From positions 1 through 33,615 of the forward strand of contig JACPQF010000158.1 in assembly GCA_016190625.1 (NCBI GenBank): a stretch of 33,615 nucleotides of DNA, written 5' to 3'. This document shows, piece by piece, positions 23,768 to 32,788 of the stretch. The notes below the pieces were generated by a model, which searched no databases, was not told where the DNA came from, and saw only the letters and a list, made by a program, of their open reading frames with translations. Every line of letters begins with the position of its first letter. Positions within the stretch are counted from its first letter, which is position 1. Both the position numbers and the translations under genes were made by a program. Source of the stretch: Chloroflexota bacterium. GTDB lineage: Bacteria > Chloroflexota > Dehalococcoidia > JACPQF01.

Positions 23768-25035
23768 AGGTCTGTTTCATCACGGGAGAGTATCCTCCGA
23801 TGCAGGGTGGAGTCGCCGACTACACGCGGGAATTGGCGTCATCTCTGAACGACCTTGGCGTTGAGACGTCCATCTTGACCTCGGCGAGAGCGGGCGCTGA
23901 TCACCGCCGAGATGATGATCTACATCTCCCGGAAGGAGCAAACAGGAGTGACCCCTGGCCGGTCTATTCAGCCATCCAGACGTGGAACTTCCGTTCGTGG
24001 ACCCGCATCCTCGGCCATTTGAATGCCATTCAGCCGGACGTCGTCCACATCCAATACCAGACTGGCGCTTATGCCATGCATCCGGCCATCAACCTCTTCC
24101 CTTTGTGGCTGAGGCGGCAGCACAACCATCCGGCGATCGTGACCACCCTCCACGACACCCTCGTTCCCTATCTGTTCCCCAAAGCGGGCGGACTGCGCCA
24201 CAAGGTTACGCTGGCCATCGTGCGAGGAAGCGACCGGGTGATAGTCACCAACGAAGAGGACTGGGGGCGCGTCTGTATGCTAACCCGAGGCGGCATGAGC
24301 GACGGGAACTCGACTAACATCGCTACGCCGCCTTGCCTTCGCCTGGTGCCCATTGGCAGCAACATCCCATCGGAACCGCCCGAAGACTTCGACCGTTTAG
24401 AGTTGCGAACGCGATTGGGCGTTCAGACTGGCGAGGTTTTGCTGAGCTACTTTGGCTTTCTCAACCACAGCAAGGGGGTAGACACCCTTCTGGAGTCGCT
24501 GCGAGCGCTGGTGACGAAGAAGAACGCTGCCAAGCTCGTCATGGTAGGGGCGGAAGTGGGTAGCTCTGACCCGACGAACATCGTCTACCGGCGAAAGATC
24601 GTCAGGGAGATCGCCGAGCTGGGCCTCGAAGATCGGGTCATCTGGACGGGCTACGGCACGAAGAGCGAGGTTTCAGCGCATCTGCTGGCCTCAGACATAT
24701 GTGTTCTGCCGTTCCGCGATGGCGCCTCTTTTCGCCGGGGAACCCTCATCGCGGCGCTGGCCCATGGCCTGGCCATCGTGTCAACGCGGCGGGGGCCCGG
24801 CCTGGCGGAAGGCGCCGTCGCCGGAGACGTGGAACGGCTCGTGCATGGCAAGCATGCGCTCCTGGTCGAGCCCGCTGATCCGGAGGCTCTCAAGCTTACC
24901 ATTGAGGAACTGATCAGGCAGCCAGAGCTACGCTCGAGGCTAGGCGATGCTGCCCGCCAACTGGCTGAGCACTTCACGTGGCCGTCCATTGCCAAACGAA
25001 CGGTGTCAATCTACGAGGAGCTGTTCCAAGGTTGA
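23764..25035 (+). CDS. GT4 family glycosyltransferase
   Basis: This 423-aa GT-B enzyme has the N-terminal MKVCFITGEYPPMQGGVADYTRELA, a Gly-rich acceptor loop, and HIQYQTGAY. The C-terminal nucleotide-sugar domain includes LLSYFGFLNHSKGVDTLLESL (about 219-239), IWTGYGTKSEVSAHLLASDICVLPFRDGASFRRGTLIAAL (about 296-336) and LLVEPADPEAL. The conserved E-x7-E region is degenerate, with RDGASFRRG in place of a canonical Glu pair, as in other GT4 enzymes of this subgroup. ATGA overlap with the preceding GT2 gene indicates coupled translation. Confidence 0.92.
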   Translation: MKVCFITGEYPPMQGGVADYTRELASSLNDLGVETSILTSARAGADHRRDDDLHLPEGANRSDPWPVYSAIQTWNFRSWTRILGHLNAIQPDVVHIQYQTGAYAMHPAINLFPLWLRRQHNHPAIVTTLHDTLVPYLFPKAGGLRHKVTLAIVRGSDRVIVTNEEDWGRVCMLTRGGMSDGNSTNIATPPCLRLVPIGSNIPSEPPEDFDRLELRTRLGVQTGEVLLSYFGFLNHSKGVDTLLESLRALVTKKNAAKLVMVGAEVGSSDPTNIVYRRKIVREIAELGLEDRVIWTGYGTKSEVSAHLLASDICVLPFRDGASFRRGTLIAALAHGLAIVSTRRGPGLAEGAVAGDVERLVHGKHALLVEPADPEALKLTIEELIRQPELRSRLGDAARQLAEHFTWPSIAKRTVSIYEELFQG

Positions 25036-25063
25036 CCACGTGCAGAGGAGAACTCAAGAATCG

Positions 25064-27439
25064 ATGAGAGACCATCTTTTCCGACTTCCCGGCTGGCGGC
25101 CCAATCTTGGACTTGTCCTCATTGTGGCCATCTATCTGGTATTGGCCTTTTTCTACAGCGTGGCCACCCCCATCTTCGAGGCGTCCGACGAGATCTTCCA
25201 CTATCCCTTCGTCAAGCTTCTGGCCGAGGGCAAGGGGCTTCCCATTCAGAAGCCCCGAGCCGAGGATAACCTGGCAAGACAGGAAGGTAGCCAGCCGCCC
25301 TTGTACTACGCGCTGGGCGCCGCGGCTACGTTTTGGATCGACACGGGCAACTTCAGCTCTCTTGTGTGGATCAACCCTCATGCTCAGGTTGGCGTCCCCC
25401 TCGTCCACGGGAACAAGAATATGGTCATTCACACGTCTGAGGAGAAATTCCCCTACCGGGGGCCGGCGCTGGCTGTCCACATCATCAGATGGTTGAACTT
25501 GATACTGGGAGCGATGACGATCGTGAGCGTCTACAGTATCGCCCGCCACGTTTTTCCGCAGCGCCCCGAAGTGGCGCTACGGGCAACAGCCGTGGTTGCT
25601 TTCGTTCCTCAGTTTGCGTTCATCTCCGCCTCGGTGGACAACGACAACCTGATCATCGCACTGGCAAGCGCCGTCATTCTGATTCTGGTCCGGTGCGTTA
25701 GGCACGGCATCACTTTCCAGCGCAGCCTGGTTCTCGGGCTGGCGCTCGGCCTCGCCCTTCTCTCCAAGCTCACGGCGCTCGGCCTTATTCCGCTTGTCGC
25801 GGCCTGTTTAGCCCTGATCTGGTATTTGAGACGGCCGCCAGCACGGTTTCTGCAATACGTCGGCATTGTCTCGCTGCTTCCCGTCGTCATCGCCGGCTGG
25901 TGGTACGTTCGCAACTGGCAGCTCTACGGCGACCCGACCGGGCTGAGCATGATGCTCAGGATAGTGGGGGTGCGGACGCCCACGCCAAGCTTGTTTGATC
26001 TGCTGTCGGAGTTTCAGGGCTTCCGCATCTCCTTTTGGGGCCTGTTTGGAGCGGTGAACATCATCGCTGACGAATGGGTCTACCAGGCTCTCGACGGCGC
26101 GGCAATCCTCGCCGGACTGGGCCTAGCACTGGCGGCAACATCCCCGGTTGTCGGCTGGATCGCGCGTGCCCGAGGAAAGCCCAAAACTGATACAGTCCTA
26201 CGGAAACTGCGACAATGGCATTCCCAACCGAATCGCCCTGGCGCTCGCCTGAATTCCATCCCGTCTGGCATTCTCCTCCTCATTCCGGTCGGCTGGTTGC
26301 TGGTCAACAGCGGCTTGCTGATTCGCTGGACCCAAACTACCCTTGGTACGCAGGGGCGACTCATTTTCCCTGCCATTTCGGGCGTGGCCTTGCTTCTGGC
26401 GCTGGGTTGGAGCGCCCTGGTTCCCCGACGCCTATCGGGGTTGGCTCTGACAGCCATCGCCGCCCTACTGCTGGGATTCTCGGCCTCTGCGCCCTTTCGC
26501 TACATCGTGCCCGCCTACGCCGGGCCGCCAATCGTGGCGGAGAATGAGGTGTCGGCAGACGTCACCACCGTCAACATAGACTTCGATGGAAAGATGCGCC
26601 TGATAGGCTACCGCCTCGACAGGCGGCAACTGCAACCGGGCGATACCGTGCGCCTCACTCTTTACTGGCAGATCCTGGCGAGGATGGCGAAGGACTACAG
26701 CATCTTCATCCACTTCCGCGGCAGGGGGGAGCGCGCGGTTGCTCAGGAGGACACCTATCCCGGGCTGGGCGCCTATCCCACGCGTTTGCTGAGGCCGGGC
26801 GACGTGTTCTCCGAGGAGCACCGGCTATCCGTCGACCGCGATGCCGAGGCGCCGTCCCTTGTGCAACTCGCTGTGGGTCTGTATTATTTCCCCGATATGG
26901 TACGCCTTCCTGCTCACGACAGCGCAATGAGATCTTTGCGAGACGACCCGGTTTTGGCCGAGGTCAAGCTTGCCGACCCGGCGCGAGGCCTGGTGCCCGC
27001 TCATCCTATTGAGGAGGCAAACTTTGGCGACTCAATCGAGCTGATCGGCTACGACATCGACCGGACACAGGCTGCGCCCGGCGACAAGCTCGATCTCACC
27101 CTTTATTGGCGCGCCCGTGAGAAGCCCGCGGATGATTACACGGTTTTCACGCAGCTTCTAGGCGGGCAGCAGACGATCGTCGGCCAAAGTGATGGGCAGC
27201 CTGTCGGCGGCTACTATCCAACCCATCTTTGGGATGCCGGGGAAGTGGTGGCCGATAGGCACGTTATCCAGGTTCACGCCGATGCCCCACCGGGCAAGCT
27301 CACGCTCATCGCCGGCCTATACAGGCTCGCCACAGACCAGAGGCTTCCGCTTCTGGGGTCAGACGGCAAAGATTATCTGACTGTTTCTGACATCGAGGTA
27401 ATACCGCCAAACTACACTTCGGAGACGGCTCAGCAATGA
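25064..27439 (+). CDS. Polytopic GT39/ArnT-like glycosyltransferase with two C-terminal beta domains
   Basis: The 791-aa protein has about 10-12 membrane spans in residues 1-490. The first outside loop has FEASDEIFHYPF, matching the acidic Asp-Glu site of polyprenyl-phosphate-sugar transferases (GT39/GT83, DUF2142-like). Two homologous beta-sandwich domains follow at about 505-640 and 654-785, each with LIGYxxDR, PGDxxxLTLYW, a DYxxF strand, G.YPT and VGLY/AGLY. They should lie outside the membrane and could bind the acceptor glycan. The ATG at 25064 has GAGGAG about 13 nt upstream; a GTG at 25040 is possible. The frame upstream overlaps the GT4 gene and is rejected. Confidence 0.88.
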   Translation: MRDHLFRLPGWRPNLGLVLIVAIYLVLAFFYSVATPIFEASDEIFHYPFVKLLAEGKGLPIQKPRAEDNLARQEGSQPPLYYALGAAATFWIDTGNFSSLVWINPHAQVGVPLVHGNKNMVIHTSEEKFPYRGPALAVHIIRWLNLILGAMTIVSVYSIARHVFPQRPEVALRATAVVAFVPQFAFISASVDNDNLIIALASAVILILVRCVRHGITFQRSLVLGLALGLALLSKLTALGLIPLVAACLALIWYLRRPPARFLQYVGIVSLLPVVIAGWWYVRNWQLYGDPTGLSMMLRIVGVRTPTPSLFDLLSEFQGFRISFWGLFGAVNIIADEWVYQALDGAAILAGLGLALAATSPVVGWIARARGKPKTDTVLRKLRQWHSQPNRPGARLNSIPSGILLLIPVGWLLVNSGLLIRWTQTTLGTQGRLIFPAISGVALLLALGWSALVPRRLSGLALTAIAALLLGFSASAPFRYIVPAYAGPPIVAENEVSADVTTVNIDFDGKMRLIGYRLDRRQLQPGDTVRLTLYWQILARMAKDYSIFIHFRGRGERAVAQEDTYPGLGAYPTRLLRPGDVFSEEHRLSVDRDAEAPSLVQLAVGLYYFPDMVRLPAHDSAMRSLRDDPVLAEVKLADPARGLVPAHPIEEANFGDSIELIGYDIDRTQAAPGDKLDLTLYWRAREKPADDYTVFTQLLGGQQTIVGQSDGQPVGGYYPTHLWDAGEVVADRHVIQVHADAPPGKLTLIAGLYRLATDQRLPLLGSDGKDYLTVSDIEVIPPNYTSETAQQ

Positions 27440-27485
27440 AATCGGTCGATAGGACTTCGTCCACCTACGAGGAGACCCTTAGATA

Positions 27486-30242
27486 GTGAACCCGAAGTGG
27501 CGGACGGGCGGAATGAAGCCAGCCTTCCTGGCAATGGCGGCGGTAGTGGTCTTCTCAGCCCTCGGGTTTGCCTTGCGCGTCTACAACGTGGGCAACCAAA
27601 GCATCTGGGCTGATGAGATGTACACCATGCAGTACGCCAGGATGGGTTTCCTCGACATCCTCCGATTCCAGCTTGCGACCTTTGACCCGCACGCTCCTCT
27701 CTTCATGTTCATTGAGAGGCTGTGGGTACCTATCGCCGGCGACAACGCGTTGTCGTTCAGATTTCCAACCATCTTCTTTGGCGTACTGCTGATTCCCACC
27801 TTAGCGTTACTTGGGAGGCTAATGACCCGTCCTGCCGTTGGTATCCTGGCGGCGCTTCTTTTGGTAGCCAATCCGTTCCACGTCTGGTATGCTCAGGAAG
27901 CCCGCACCTACACTGTCACCGCCTTTCTCGTCGCCGTTTCCACTGCCCTGTTCGTCAAGATCGTCACTAGGCGGACAAATGCAGTAGTTTGGGCCTCATA
28001 CGTGATCGTTACAACGCTGAGCGTCTACAGCCATTACTTCAGTTTCCTCATCGTTCTGTCACAGAACCTAGGATTCCTCCTGCTTTGGCGGAAGAGAAAA
28101 CTCAACCTCTGGCACTGGCTTGGGGCGCAAGCCATGTTCGTTGTTCCCTACCTTCCCTGGGTGGGCTTTGCGGCAGAGCTGGTTCTCCGCCACATTACGG
28201 AAGAGACGGCAAAGCCATTCTGGGGAGTCTGGCCCCTGCTCGCTCAGGCCTTCAGCATTGGCTGGTTCATTTCTCCCAACAGACTGCCCTGGTTTCCCGC
28301 CTTCATCGGCTTGATCTGCGTCGCGGCCCTTTCGGTCGCTGTGCCCAGGGTGAAGGCGGACGTGGAAGGGCGAATGACGCCGGGGCAAGCGCTATCCATA
28401 CTGATTCTCAGCATCCTTGTGCCGGTGATCGGGGCCTATTCATACTATGTCATGACGGGAAGGTACTTCGTCCAGGAACGCTATCTGATCATCTCAAGTC
28501 CCGCCTTCACTCTGACCATCGCGCTCGGATTGCTCCAGCTCCGCCGTCTTGCCAACTTCCTGCCGGTTCTGCTCGGCCTTGGTCTCGTTGGCCTGCAATT
28601 GGTGTCGCTCTTCAGCCTCTACACCAGGTTCCCCAAGCCCGACTATCCCGGTGTGGCAAAATACATCGAGCAAAACGAGCGCGAGGGAGACGCCATAGTC
28701 GTAATGGGCGATGTGGTTAGCCTCGCCTTCTCCTTCTATTATGAGGGCGGACTACCGGTAGGGAATATATCAGATTCCTTGCCGGACGAGAAGATAGCGG
28801 AGATGCTGGACGACGTCGTCGGTTCGCACTCCCGCGTCTGGTTTCTTCCCTATGGCGATCGGCCATTCGACAATGACGTGGAGGCCTGGCTGGACAATCA
28901 TGCCTTCAAGATGGAGAATAGGTGGATGAAGACCGCCCGCTATGTTCTCTACTCGACCAGCGCGGGCCTGCCGCGGTCGGTCCGCCAGTTGGGCCAGGAG
29001 TTCGAGAGCGGGGTGGAGCTGACCTCCTACTCGCTGACCTCCGACCAACTGGCGCCGGGCGATGCTGTGCAACTCAGCCTTCAGTGGAAATCGCTCCGGG
29101 ACGGCAGCCAAGATTTCAAGGTCAGCGTCCGCTTGACGGACGAGGAGGGCCACATCGTGAACCAGTTCGATCGCCGGCCAGCAGACGACAAACGGTCAAC
29201 ATTGAGCTGGGTCGCGGGCGAATCCATGACCGACAACCTCGGAATCATGATTCCGGCCGGCTCGCCGCCGGGCCAATATGGCCTGGAGCTGGGTCTCTAT
29301 AATATCGCCACCGGGCAGCCGTTGCGGAGCGTTGCCAGAGAGGGGCAGCGCTCCCTCGCTCTCGTTTCCCTTCAGCCGGTCACCGTGGTCGGCTCCGGCA
29401 GCCTGGCGACGGAAGCCTACCTCCGGGTCGGCCAGATGGTAAGTGCCAACTTCGGCTCCCTGATCCGGCTGTTAGGATTCGACCGCCTCCGCGCCTCAGC
29501 CACGCCGGGAGATCGCCTGTCAGTGGCGGGCTACTGGCAGGCCTTGACGGCCGCGGACCGTGATTACAGCGCCGTGTTTCGATTCGTGGGGCGAGATATG
29601 CCGGCAAGCGCCGAGGCCACAGACGCCATTGGCCCGCCGAGCTTCCGCACGTCCCGGTGGCAATCCGGACAGACCGTTAGGGACTTCATGGACATCGTGT
29701 TGCCGAAGAGGCTTCAAAGCGGCACCTACGATGTTTTCCTCGCCGTTACAGACGGCAGCGTAGAGTTGCAGCCGTCGCAGTCAGACCAGCTTCTCTTGGG
29801 GACCGTACAGGTAAGGTCCCGTCAGCGTTCGTTCAAGGCACCCAAACCGGAGCAGCCGTACTCCGCGAGGTTTGGGGAAGTAGCCGAGTTTCTGGGCTAC
29901 GACCTGAAGCCGGTTCGGCGCGATCAGCCCGCAATACTGGCGCTCTACTGGCGCTCTCTGCGGGAGACCGACACGAGCTACACAGTATTCGTCCACCTCC
30001 TCGACCGAGGCGAAAAGGTGGTCGCCCAGTCGGATAGCACTCCGGCCTCTGGCGCCACGCCTACCACAAGCTGGGTCGCCGGCGAAATTGTAGCGGATCG
30101 GCACGTGATAGCGCTGCCCGGCGATCTGCCGCCCGGCGTCTATCAGATCGAGGTCGGCCTCTACGATGCGACCACCGGCGTCAGACTTAGGGGTGATGGT
30201 GGCGAAGACCGGATCCTTCCGGGCGAGGTGGTCCTACCCTGA
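27486..30242 (+). CDS. Polytopic GT39/ArnT-like glycosyltransferase with three C-terminal beta domains
   Basis: This 918-aa relative of the preceding gene starts with a membrane helix, then SIWADEMYTMQYAR containing the Asp-Glu pair, and DPHAPLFMFIERLW. NPFHVWYAQEARTYT is the classic second loop motif of ArnT-like enzymes. Ten or more spans reach to about residue 380. A soluble stretch follows, then three beta domains at about 506, 655 and 796, the same fold as in the neighbour. The middle copy has lost several of the consensus residues. GTG at 27486 is used; an ATG at residue 10 (MKPAFLA) has GGGCGGA before it and could be the true start. Sugar donor is probably polyprenyl-linked; this is family knowledge. 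Confidence 0.88.
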   Translation: MNPKWRTGGMKPAFLAMAAVVVFSALGFALRVYNVGNQSIWADEMYTMQYARMGFLDILRFQLATFDPHAPLFMFIERLWVPIAGDNALSFRFPTIFFGVLLIPTLALLGRLMTRPAVGILAALLLVANPFHVWYAQEARTYTVTAFLVAVSTALFVKIVTRRTNAVVWASYVIVTTLSVYSHYFSFLIVLSQNLGFLLLWRKRKLNLWHWLGAQAMFVVPYLPWVGFAAELVLRHITEETAKPFWGVWPLLAQAFSIGWFISPNRLPWFPAFIGLICVAALSVAVPRVKADVEGRMTPGQALSILILSILVPVIGAYSYYVMTGRYFVQERYLIISSPAFTLTIALGLLQLRRLANFLPVLLGLGLVGLQLVSLFSLYTRFPKPDYPGVAKYIEQNEREGDAIVVMGDVVSLAFSFYYEGGLPVGNISDSLPDEKIAEMLDDVVGSHSRVWFLPYGDRPFDNDVEAWLDNHAFKMENRWMKTARYVLYSTSAGLPRSVRQLGQEFESGVELTSYSLTSDQLAPGDAVQLSLQWKSLRDGSQDFKVSVRLTDEEGHIVNQFDRRPADDKRSTLSWVAGESMTDNLGIMIPAGSPPGQYGLELGLYNIATGQPLRSVAREGQRSLALVSLQPVTVVGSGSLATEAYLRVGQMVSANFGSLIRLLGFDRLRASATPGDRLSVAGYWQALTAADRDYSAVFRFVGRDMPASAEATDAIGPPSFRTSRWQSGQTVRDFMDIVLPKRLQSGTYDVFLAVTDGSVELQPSQSDQLLLGTVQVRSRQRSFKAPKPEQPYSARFGEVAEFLGYDLKPVRRDQPAILALYWRSLRETDTSYTVFVHLLDRGEKVVAQSDSTPASGATPTTSWVAGEIVADRHVIALPGDLPPGVYQIEVGLYDATTGVRLRGDGGEDRILPGEVVLP

Positions 30243-30364
30243 TCGGGCAATAAGCTTCCTGCCACTGGCATGGGTATTGCTGTCCGCGAACGGGACGAAA
30301 GTCCACGAAAGTGAGCCAAACTGCATCGCCTTCCGATGGAAGGACGCTGATAGGAGGCTTTCGG

Positions 30365-30601
30365 ATGGAGTCTATAAACAAGGTGACGGAGATCGAGCCG
30401 CTGGAAAGCGCTCTGAGCGGGCTTCGAAGGATGCCCTCGGAGTTCTACTTTCTCGCGGTAGGGACGAGCATTCTCGTGTCTCTGCTCATGTTCATGTCAG
30501 GACGCCGATGGGCCTCGCTGTTCTTCGGGCTCTGGCCGCCGACAATTCTGGCCTTCGGTCTGTACAACAAGGTGGTTGGTCCGTCACGGCCTGTCCGCTA
30601 A
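30365..30601 (+). CDS. Small two-helix membrane protein (78 aa), unknown function
   Basis: AGGAGG stands 7 nt before the ATG at 30365, so the 54 bases upstream in the same frame are not used. The 78-aa product has a charged head (MESINKVTEIEPLESAL), then two hydrophobic segments at about residues 29-45 and 48-65, SEFYFLAVGTSILVSLLMFM and WASLFFGLWPPTILAFGLY. I recognise no family motif. It follows the second GT39-like gene by 122 bp and may be part of the same cluster. Confidence 0.7.
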   Translation: MESINKVTEIEPLESALSGLRRMPSEFYFLAVGTSILVSLLMFMSGRRWASLFFGLWPPTILAFGLYNKVVGPSRPVR

Positions 30602-30609
30602 TCCCAAAG

Positions 30610-30645
30610 CGGGAGCGCTGGGAGCCAAGAACCCCGGCGCTCCCG
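30610..30645 (+). terminator. Hairpin after the small membrane protein gene
   Basis: CGGGAGCGC (30610-30618) pairs with GCGCTCCCG (30637-30645), 9 bp with an 18-nt loop, directly after the stop codon and just upstream of the next promoter. Only TCTT follows, so a classical U-tract is missing. Confidence 0.5.
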
Positions 30646-30664
30646 TCTTGCCGGTCTGCTCTCC

Positions 30665-30693
30665 TTGACTGCCCTCCCGGCGAGTGCTAGTAT
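30665..30693 (+). promoter_or_regulatory. Promoter of the RNase H-fold exonuclease gene
   Basis: TTGACT (30665-30670), 17-bp spacer, TAGTAT (30688-30693) with TGC in front. It is nearly identical to the promoter at 19485-19513. Confidence 0.8.
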
Positions 30694-30727
30694 TGCAGCG
30701 TCGAGAAGCAGAGCGAGGAGGTCCCGG

Positions 30728-31330
30728 ATGAGTTCCCCGAACAAAGACGCGTTCTTCCAGCCTCATTTCCCCGGCTTGTTTTCCCCTCAGCAAAACACCG
30801 TGTACTTCGATCTCGAGACGCAGCATTCCTTCCAAGAAGTCGGTGGCAGGCACCGGCTGGATCGGCTCAAGCTGTCCGTGGCCGTCACCTGTTGCGGGAC
30901 CCAGTACAAGAGCTACACCGAAGACCGGGTCCAGGAACTATTGGATGATCTTAGGCAGTCACGCATGGTAGTTGGCTTCAACGTGAAGTCATTCGATTAT
31001 GAGGTTCTGCGACCCTACGCCGGGTTTCGCCTGTCGGAGATCTCTACCCTGGACATCATGGAGCACGTCGTGCGAGAGCTCGGCTTCCGGCTGAGCCTCG
31101 ATGCCCTGGCTCTGGGCACCCTCGGCGAGGGAAAGGCAGGCGATGGGCTTCAGGCCATCCACTGGTTTAGGGAAGGCCGTTTGGACGAGCTGGTGGCCTA
31201 TTGTCGGAAGGATGTCGAGATCGTCCGCCGATTGTATGAATTCGGCTCCCAGGAAGGTTGCCTCTTCTACTTCGACCGCAATGGGAGGAAGAAGCACATT
31301 CCGGTCAACTGGGAATCGCAAAATGCTTGA
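30728..31330 (+). CDS. RNase H-fold 3'-5' exonuclease-like protein (YprB type)
   Basis: The 200-aa product has the three exonuclease motifs of the DEDD class: YFDLETQ near residue 25 (Asp and Glu ligands), VVGFNVKSFDYEVL near 84-97 (Asp), and LVAYCRKDVEIVRRLY near 160 (Tyr/Asp). This is the fold of RNase_H_2/YprB ribonuclease-H-like domains, often fused to or placed beside helicases; here it stands alone. ATG at 30728 follows GAGGAGGT. The terminal TGA overlaps the -35 box of the next gene's promoter. Confidence 0.83.
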   Translation: MSSPNKDAFFQPHFPGLFSPQQNTVYFDLETQHSFQEVGGRHRLDRLKLSVAVTCCGTQYKSYTEDRVQELLDDLRQSRMVVGFNVKSFDYEVLRPYAGFRLSEISTLDIMEHVVRELGFRLSLDALALGTLGEGKAGDGLQAIHWFREGRLDELVAYCRKDVEIVRRLYEFGSQEGCLFYFDRNGRKKHIPVNWESQNA

Positions 31331-31355
31331 CAACAGGCCGATGCCGTAGTAGATT
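31327..31355 (+). promoter_or_regulatory. Promoter of the winged-helix Fe-S protein gene
   Basis: TTGACA (31327-31332), 17-bp spacer, TAGATT (31350-31355). The -35 overlaps the stop codon of the upstream exonuclease gene. Confidence 0.7.
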
Positions 31356-31425
31356 AGACTGGCGGCCAAAGGATGAATCAGTTCTGTATTGTATGTAGTA
31401 ACGATCGAGTAAGGAGGTAACTCTC

Positions 31426-32508
31426 GTGAGCTCCCCAAACCCGCACGCTGTTCTGGCAGAGCGACTCGAGCACCCGGGATCGGCCCGACTGGAGGCCATT
31501 CTGAGATACTGGCTGACCGACCAGCAGGCCCGCATCTGCGAGGCGCTGCCCGGCACACCGCAGGATGTGTCGGAGAAGATCGGACTGGATGCCGGCGTCG
31601 TCCGAGATGAGCTGGAGGACCTGTTCGTTAGAGGCGTCGTGTTTCCCCGAGGCGATTACGCCCACCGCGAGTATTTCCGCTTCGCTCGCAACACTATGCA
31701 GATCCACGACGCGAGCGAGGCCACAAAGGCGGTCGACATTGTCGAGCACCGCAAGTTCTTCGAGTTGTGGCGTGACTTCGTCGACCACGAATTTGGGCCA
31801 CGCTTGGCAGAGGAGCACGCCGGCGGCGCCGCCGCTCGCGGGCGGGTTGTGCCAGCCTATAGGTCCATCAAGGATCTTCCCGGGGTGCTTCCTTACGAGG
31901 ACTATCGTGAGATGCTCAAGGCCCAGCGGCGCGTCGTCGTGGTCCGCTGCTCCTGCCGCATTCGCACCACCGCCATCGACGACCATTGTGAACACTGCGC
32001 CGAGGAGGAGCGCTGGAACTGCATCCAAATGGGCCGCAGCGCCGACTACTCCATGGCCCGGGGGGCAGGCAAGGAGCTTACCCATGAAGAAGCCCTGGCT
32101 CTTATAGACAAGATAGAGGACGACGGACTCCTCCACATTTGGCGAAACACGGCGAGCTTGGAGGGGATCAACGCGAGCTGCAACTGCTGCAACGATTGCT
32201 GCATCGACATGGCCCCCATGATTCGAGCTGGCGTGCCTATTGAGAAGATGTGGGCCAAGAGCCGCTATGCCGCCTACCTGGGATCCATCGACACCTGCGA
32301 TGGCTGTCAGGACTGCGTGGCTCGCTGCCAGTTCGACGCCATCGAAATGGTGAAGGTGCCGGGTTCCAAGAGGCTCAAGGCCGCGGTGGAGGAGGACAAG
32401 TGCTTCGGCTGCGGCGCCTGCGTCGTCGGCTGCAAACCCGCCGCCCTCAAAATGAAGGTTATCAGACCGGTCGAGCACATTCCGCTTACTGCCGGCGCAG
32501 CAGAATAG
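31426..32508 (+). CDS. Winged-helix, Cys-rich protein with two C-terminal 4Fe-4S clusters
   Basis: The 360-aa product begins with a helix-turn-helix-like region (about 22-75: QARICEAL, TPQDVSEKIGLDAGVVRDELEDL, then a wing GVVFPRG). A Cys-rich domain follows with C175xC177, HCEHC, WNC, then GINASCNCCNDCC starting at C252. Two ferredoxin 4Fe-4S motifs complete it: CDGCQDCVARC from C291 and CFGCGACVVGC from C326. Similar proteins occur in strict anaerobes with no proven role; redox sensing or electron transfer is inferred. The GTG start at 31426 has AAGGAGGT 7 nt upstream. It has its own promoter. Confidence 0.85.
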   Translation: MSSPNPHAVLAERLEHPGSARLEAILRYWLTDQQARICEALPGTPQDVSEKIGLDAGVVRDELEDLFVRGVVFPRGDYAHREYFRFARNTMQIHDASEATKAVDIVEHRKFFELWRDFVDHEFGPRLAEEHAGGAAARGRVVPAYRSIKDLPGVLPYEDYREMLKAQRRVVVVRCSCRIRTTAIDDHCEHCAEEERWNCIQMGRSADYSMARGAGKELTHEEALALIDKIEDDGLLHIWRNTASLEGINASCNCCNDCCIDMAPMIRAGVPIEKMWAKSRYAAYLGSIDTCDGCQDCVARCQFDAIEMVKVPGSKRLKAAVEEDKCFGCGACVVGCKPAALKMKVIRPVEHIPLTAGAAE

Positions 32509-32610
32509 TCTTCCCCTCGGTCTGCTTTGTCATGCCTGAGCCTCAACCTGAAGGCGGATGGTCTGGGCTTGCGGCGTGCCACTTGCCATCTTGAAATAAC
32601 CGCGGACAGT

Positions 32611-32686
32611 GAGGCTTCAGCCGGTTGAGCCAGCAGAGTAACCAGGCTCATCTGACCCTACCGGCCGAAGCCTCACCTTCCAGGCG
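32611..32686 (+). repeat. 76-bp palindromic repeat, copy 2
   Basis: Arms GAGGCTTCAGCCGGT (32611-32625) and ACCGGCCGAAGCCTC (32660-32674) pair with one mismatch, flanked on the right by ACCTTCCAGGCG. Length and layout equal copy 1 at 14504-14579. It lies in the 280-bp gap after the Fe-S protein gene. Confidence 0.85.
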
Positions 32687-32751
32687 CGCCGTCGCTCACC
32701 TGTAGCGTGGCAATCCAGGCCGCACCCACTTGCTCGGCGTGCTCCTGATCG

Positions 32752-32780
32752 TTGTGGCTCCGGCGATTTCATGTTACCAT
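32752..32780 (+). promoter_or_regulatory. Promoter of the 200-aa protein gene
   Basis: TTGTGG (32752-32757), 17-bp spacer, TACCAT (32775-32780). Its -35 and spacing match the thiL promoter, and an ATG lies 8 nt after the -10, so a leaderless mRNA is possible. The -10 is weak. Confidence 0.5.
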
Positions 32781-32788
32781 GTAGGGAG

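Noticed and set aside
31378-32478. 366-codon minus-strand open frame
   Set aside because: Antisense to the Fe-S protein gene, whose Cys motifs, promoter and ribosome binding site are clear; no recognisable protein motifs.
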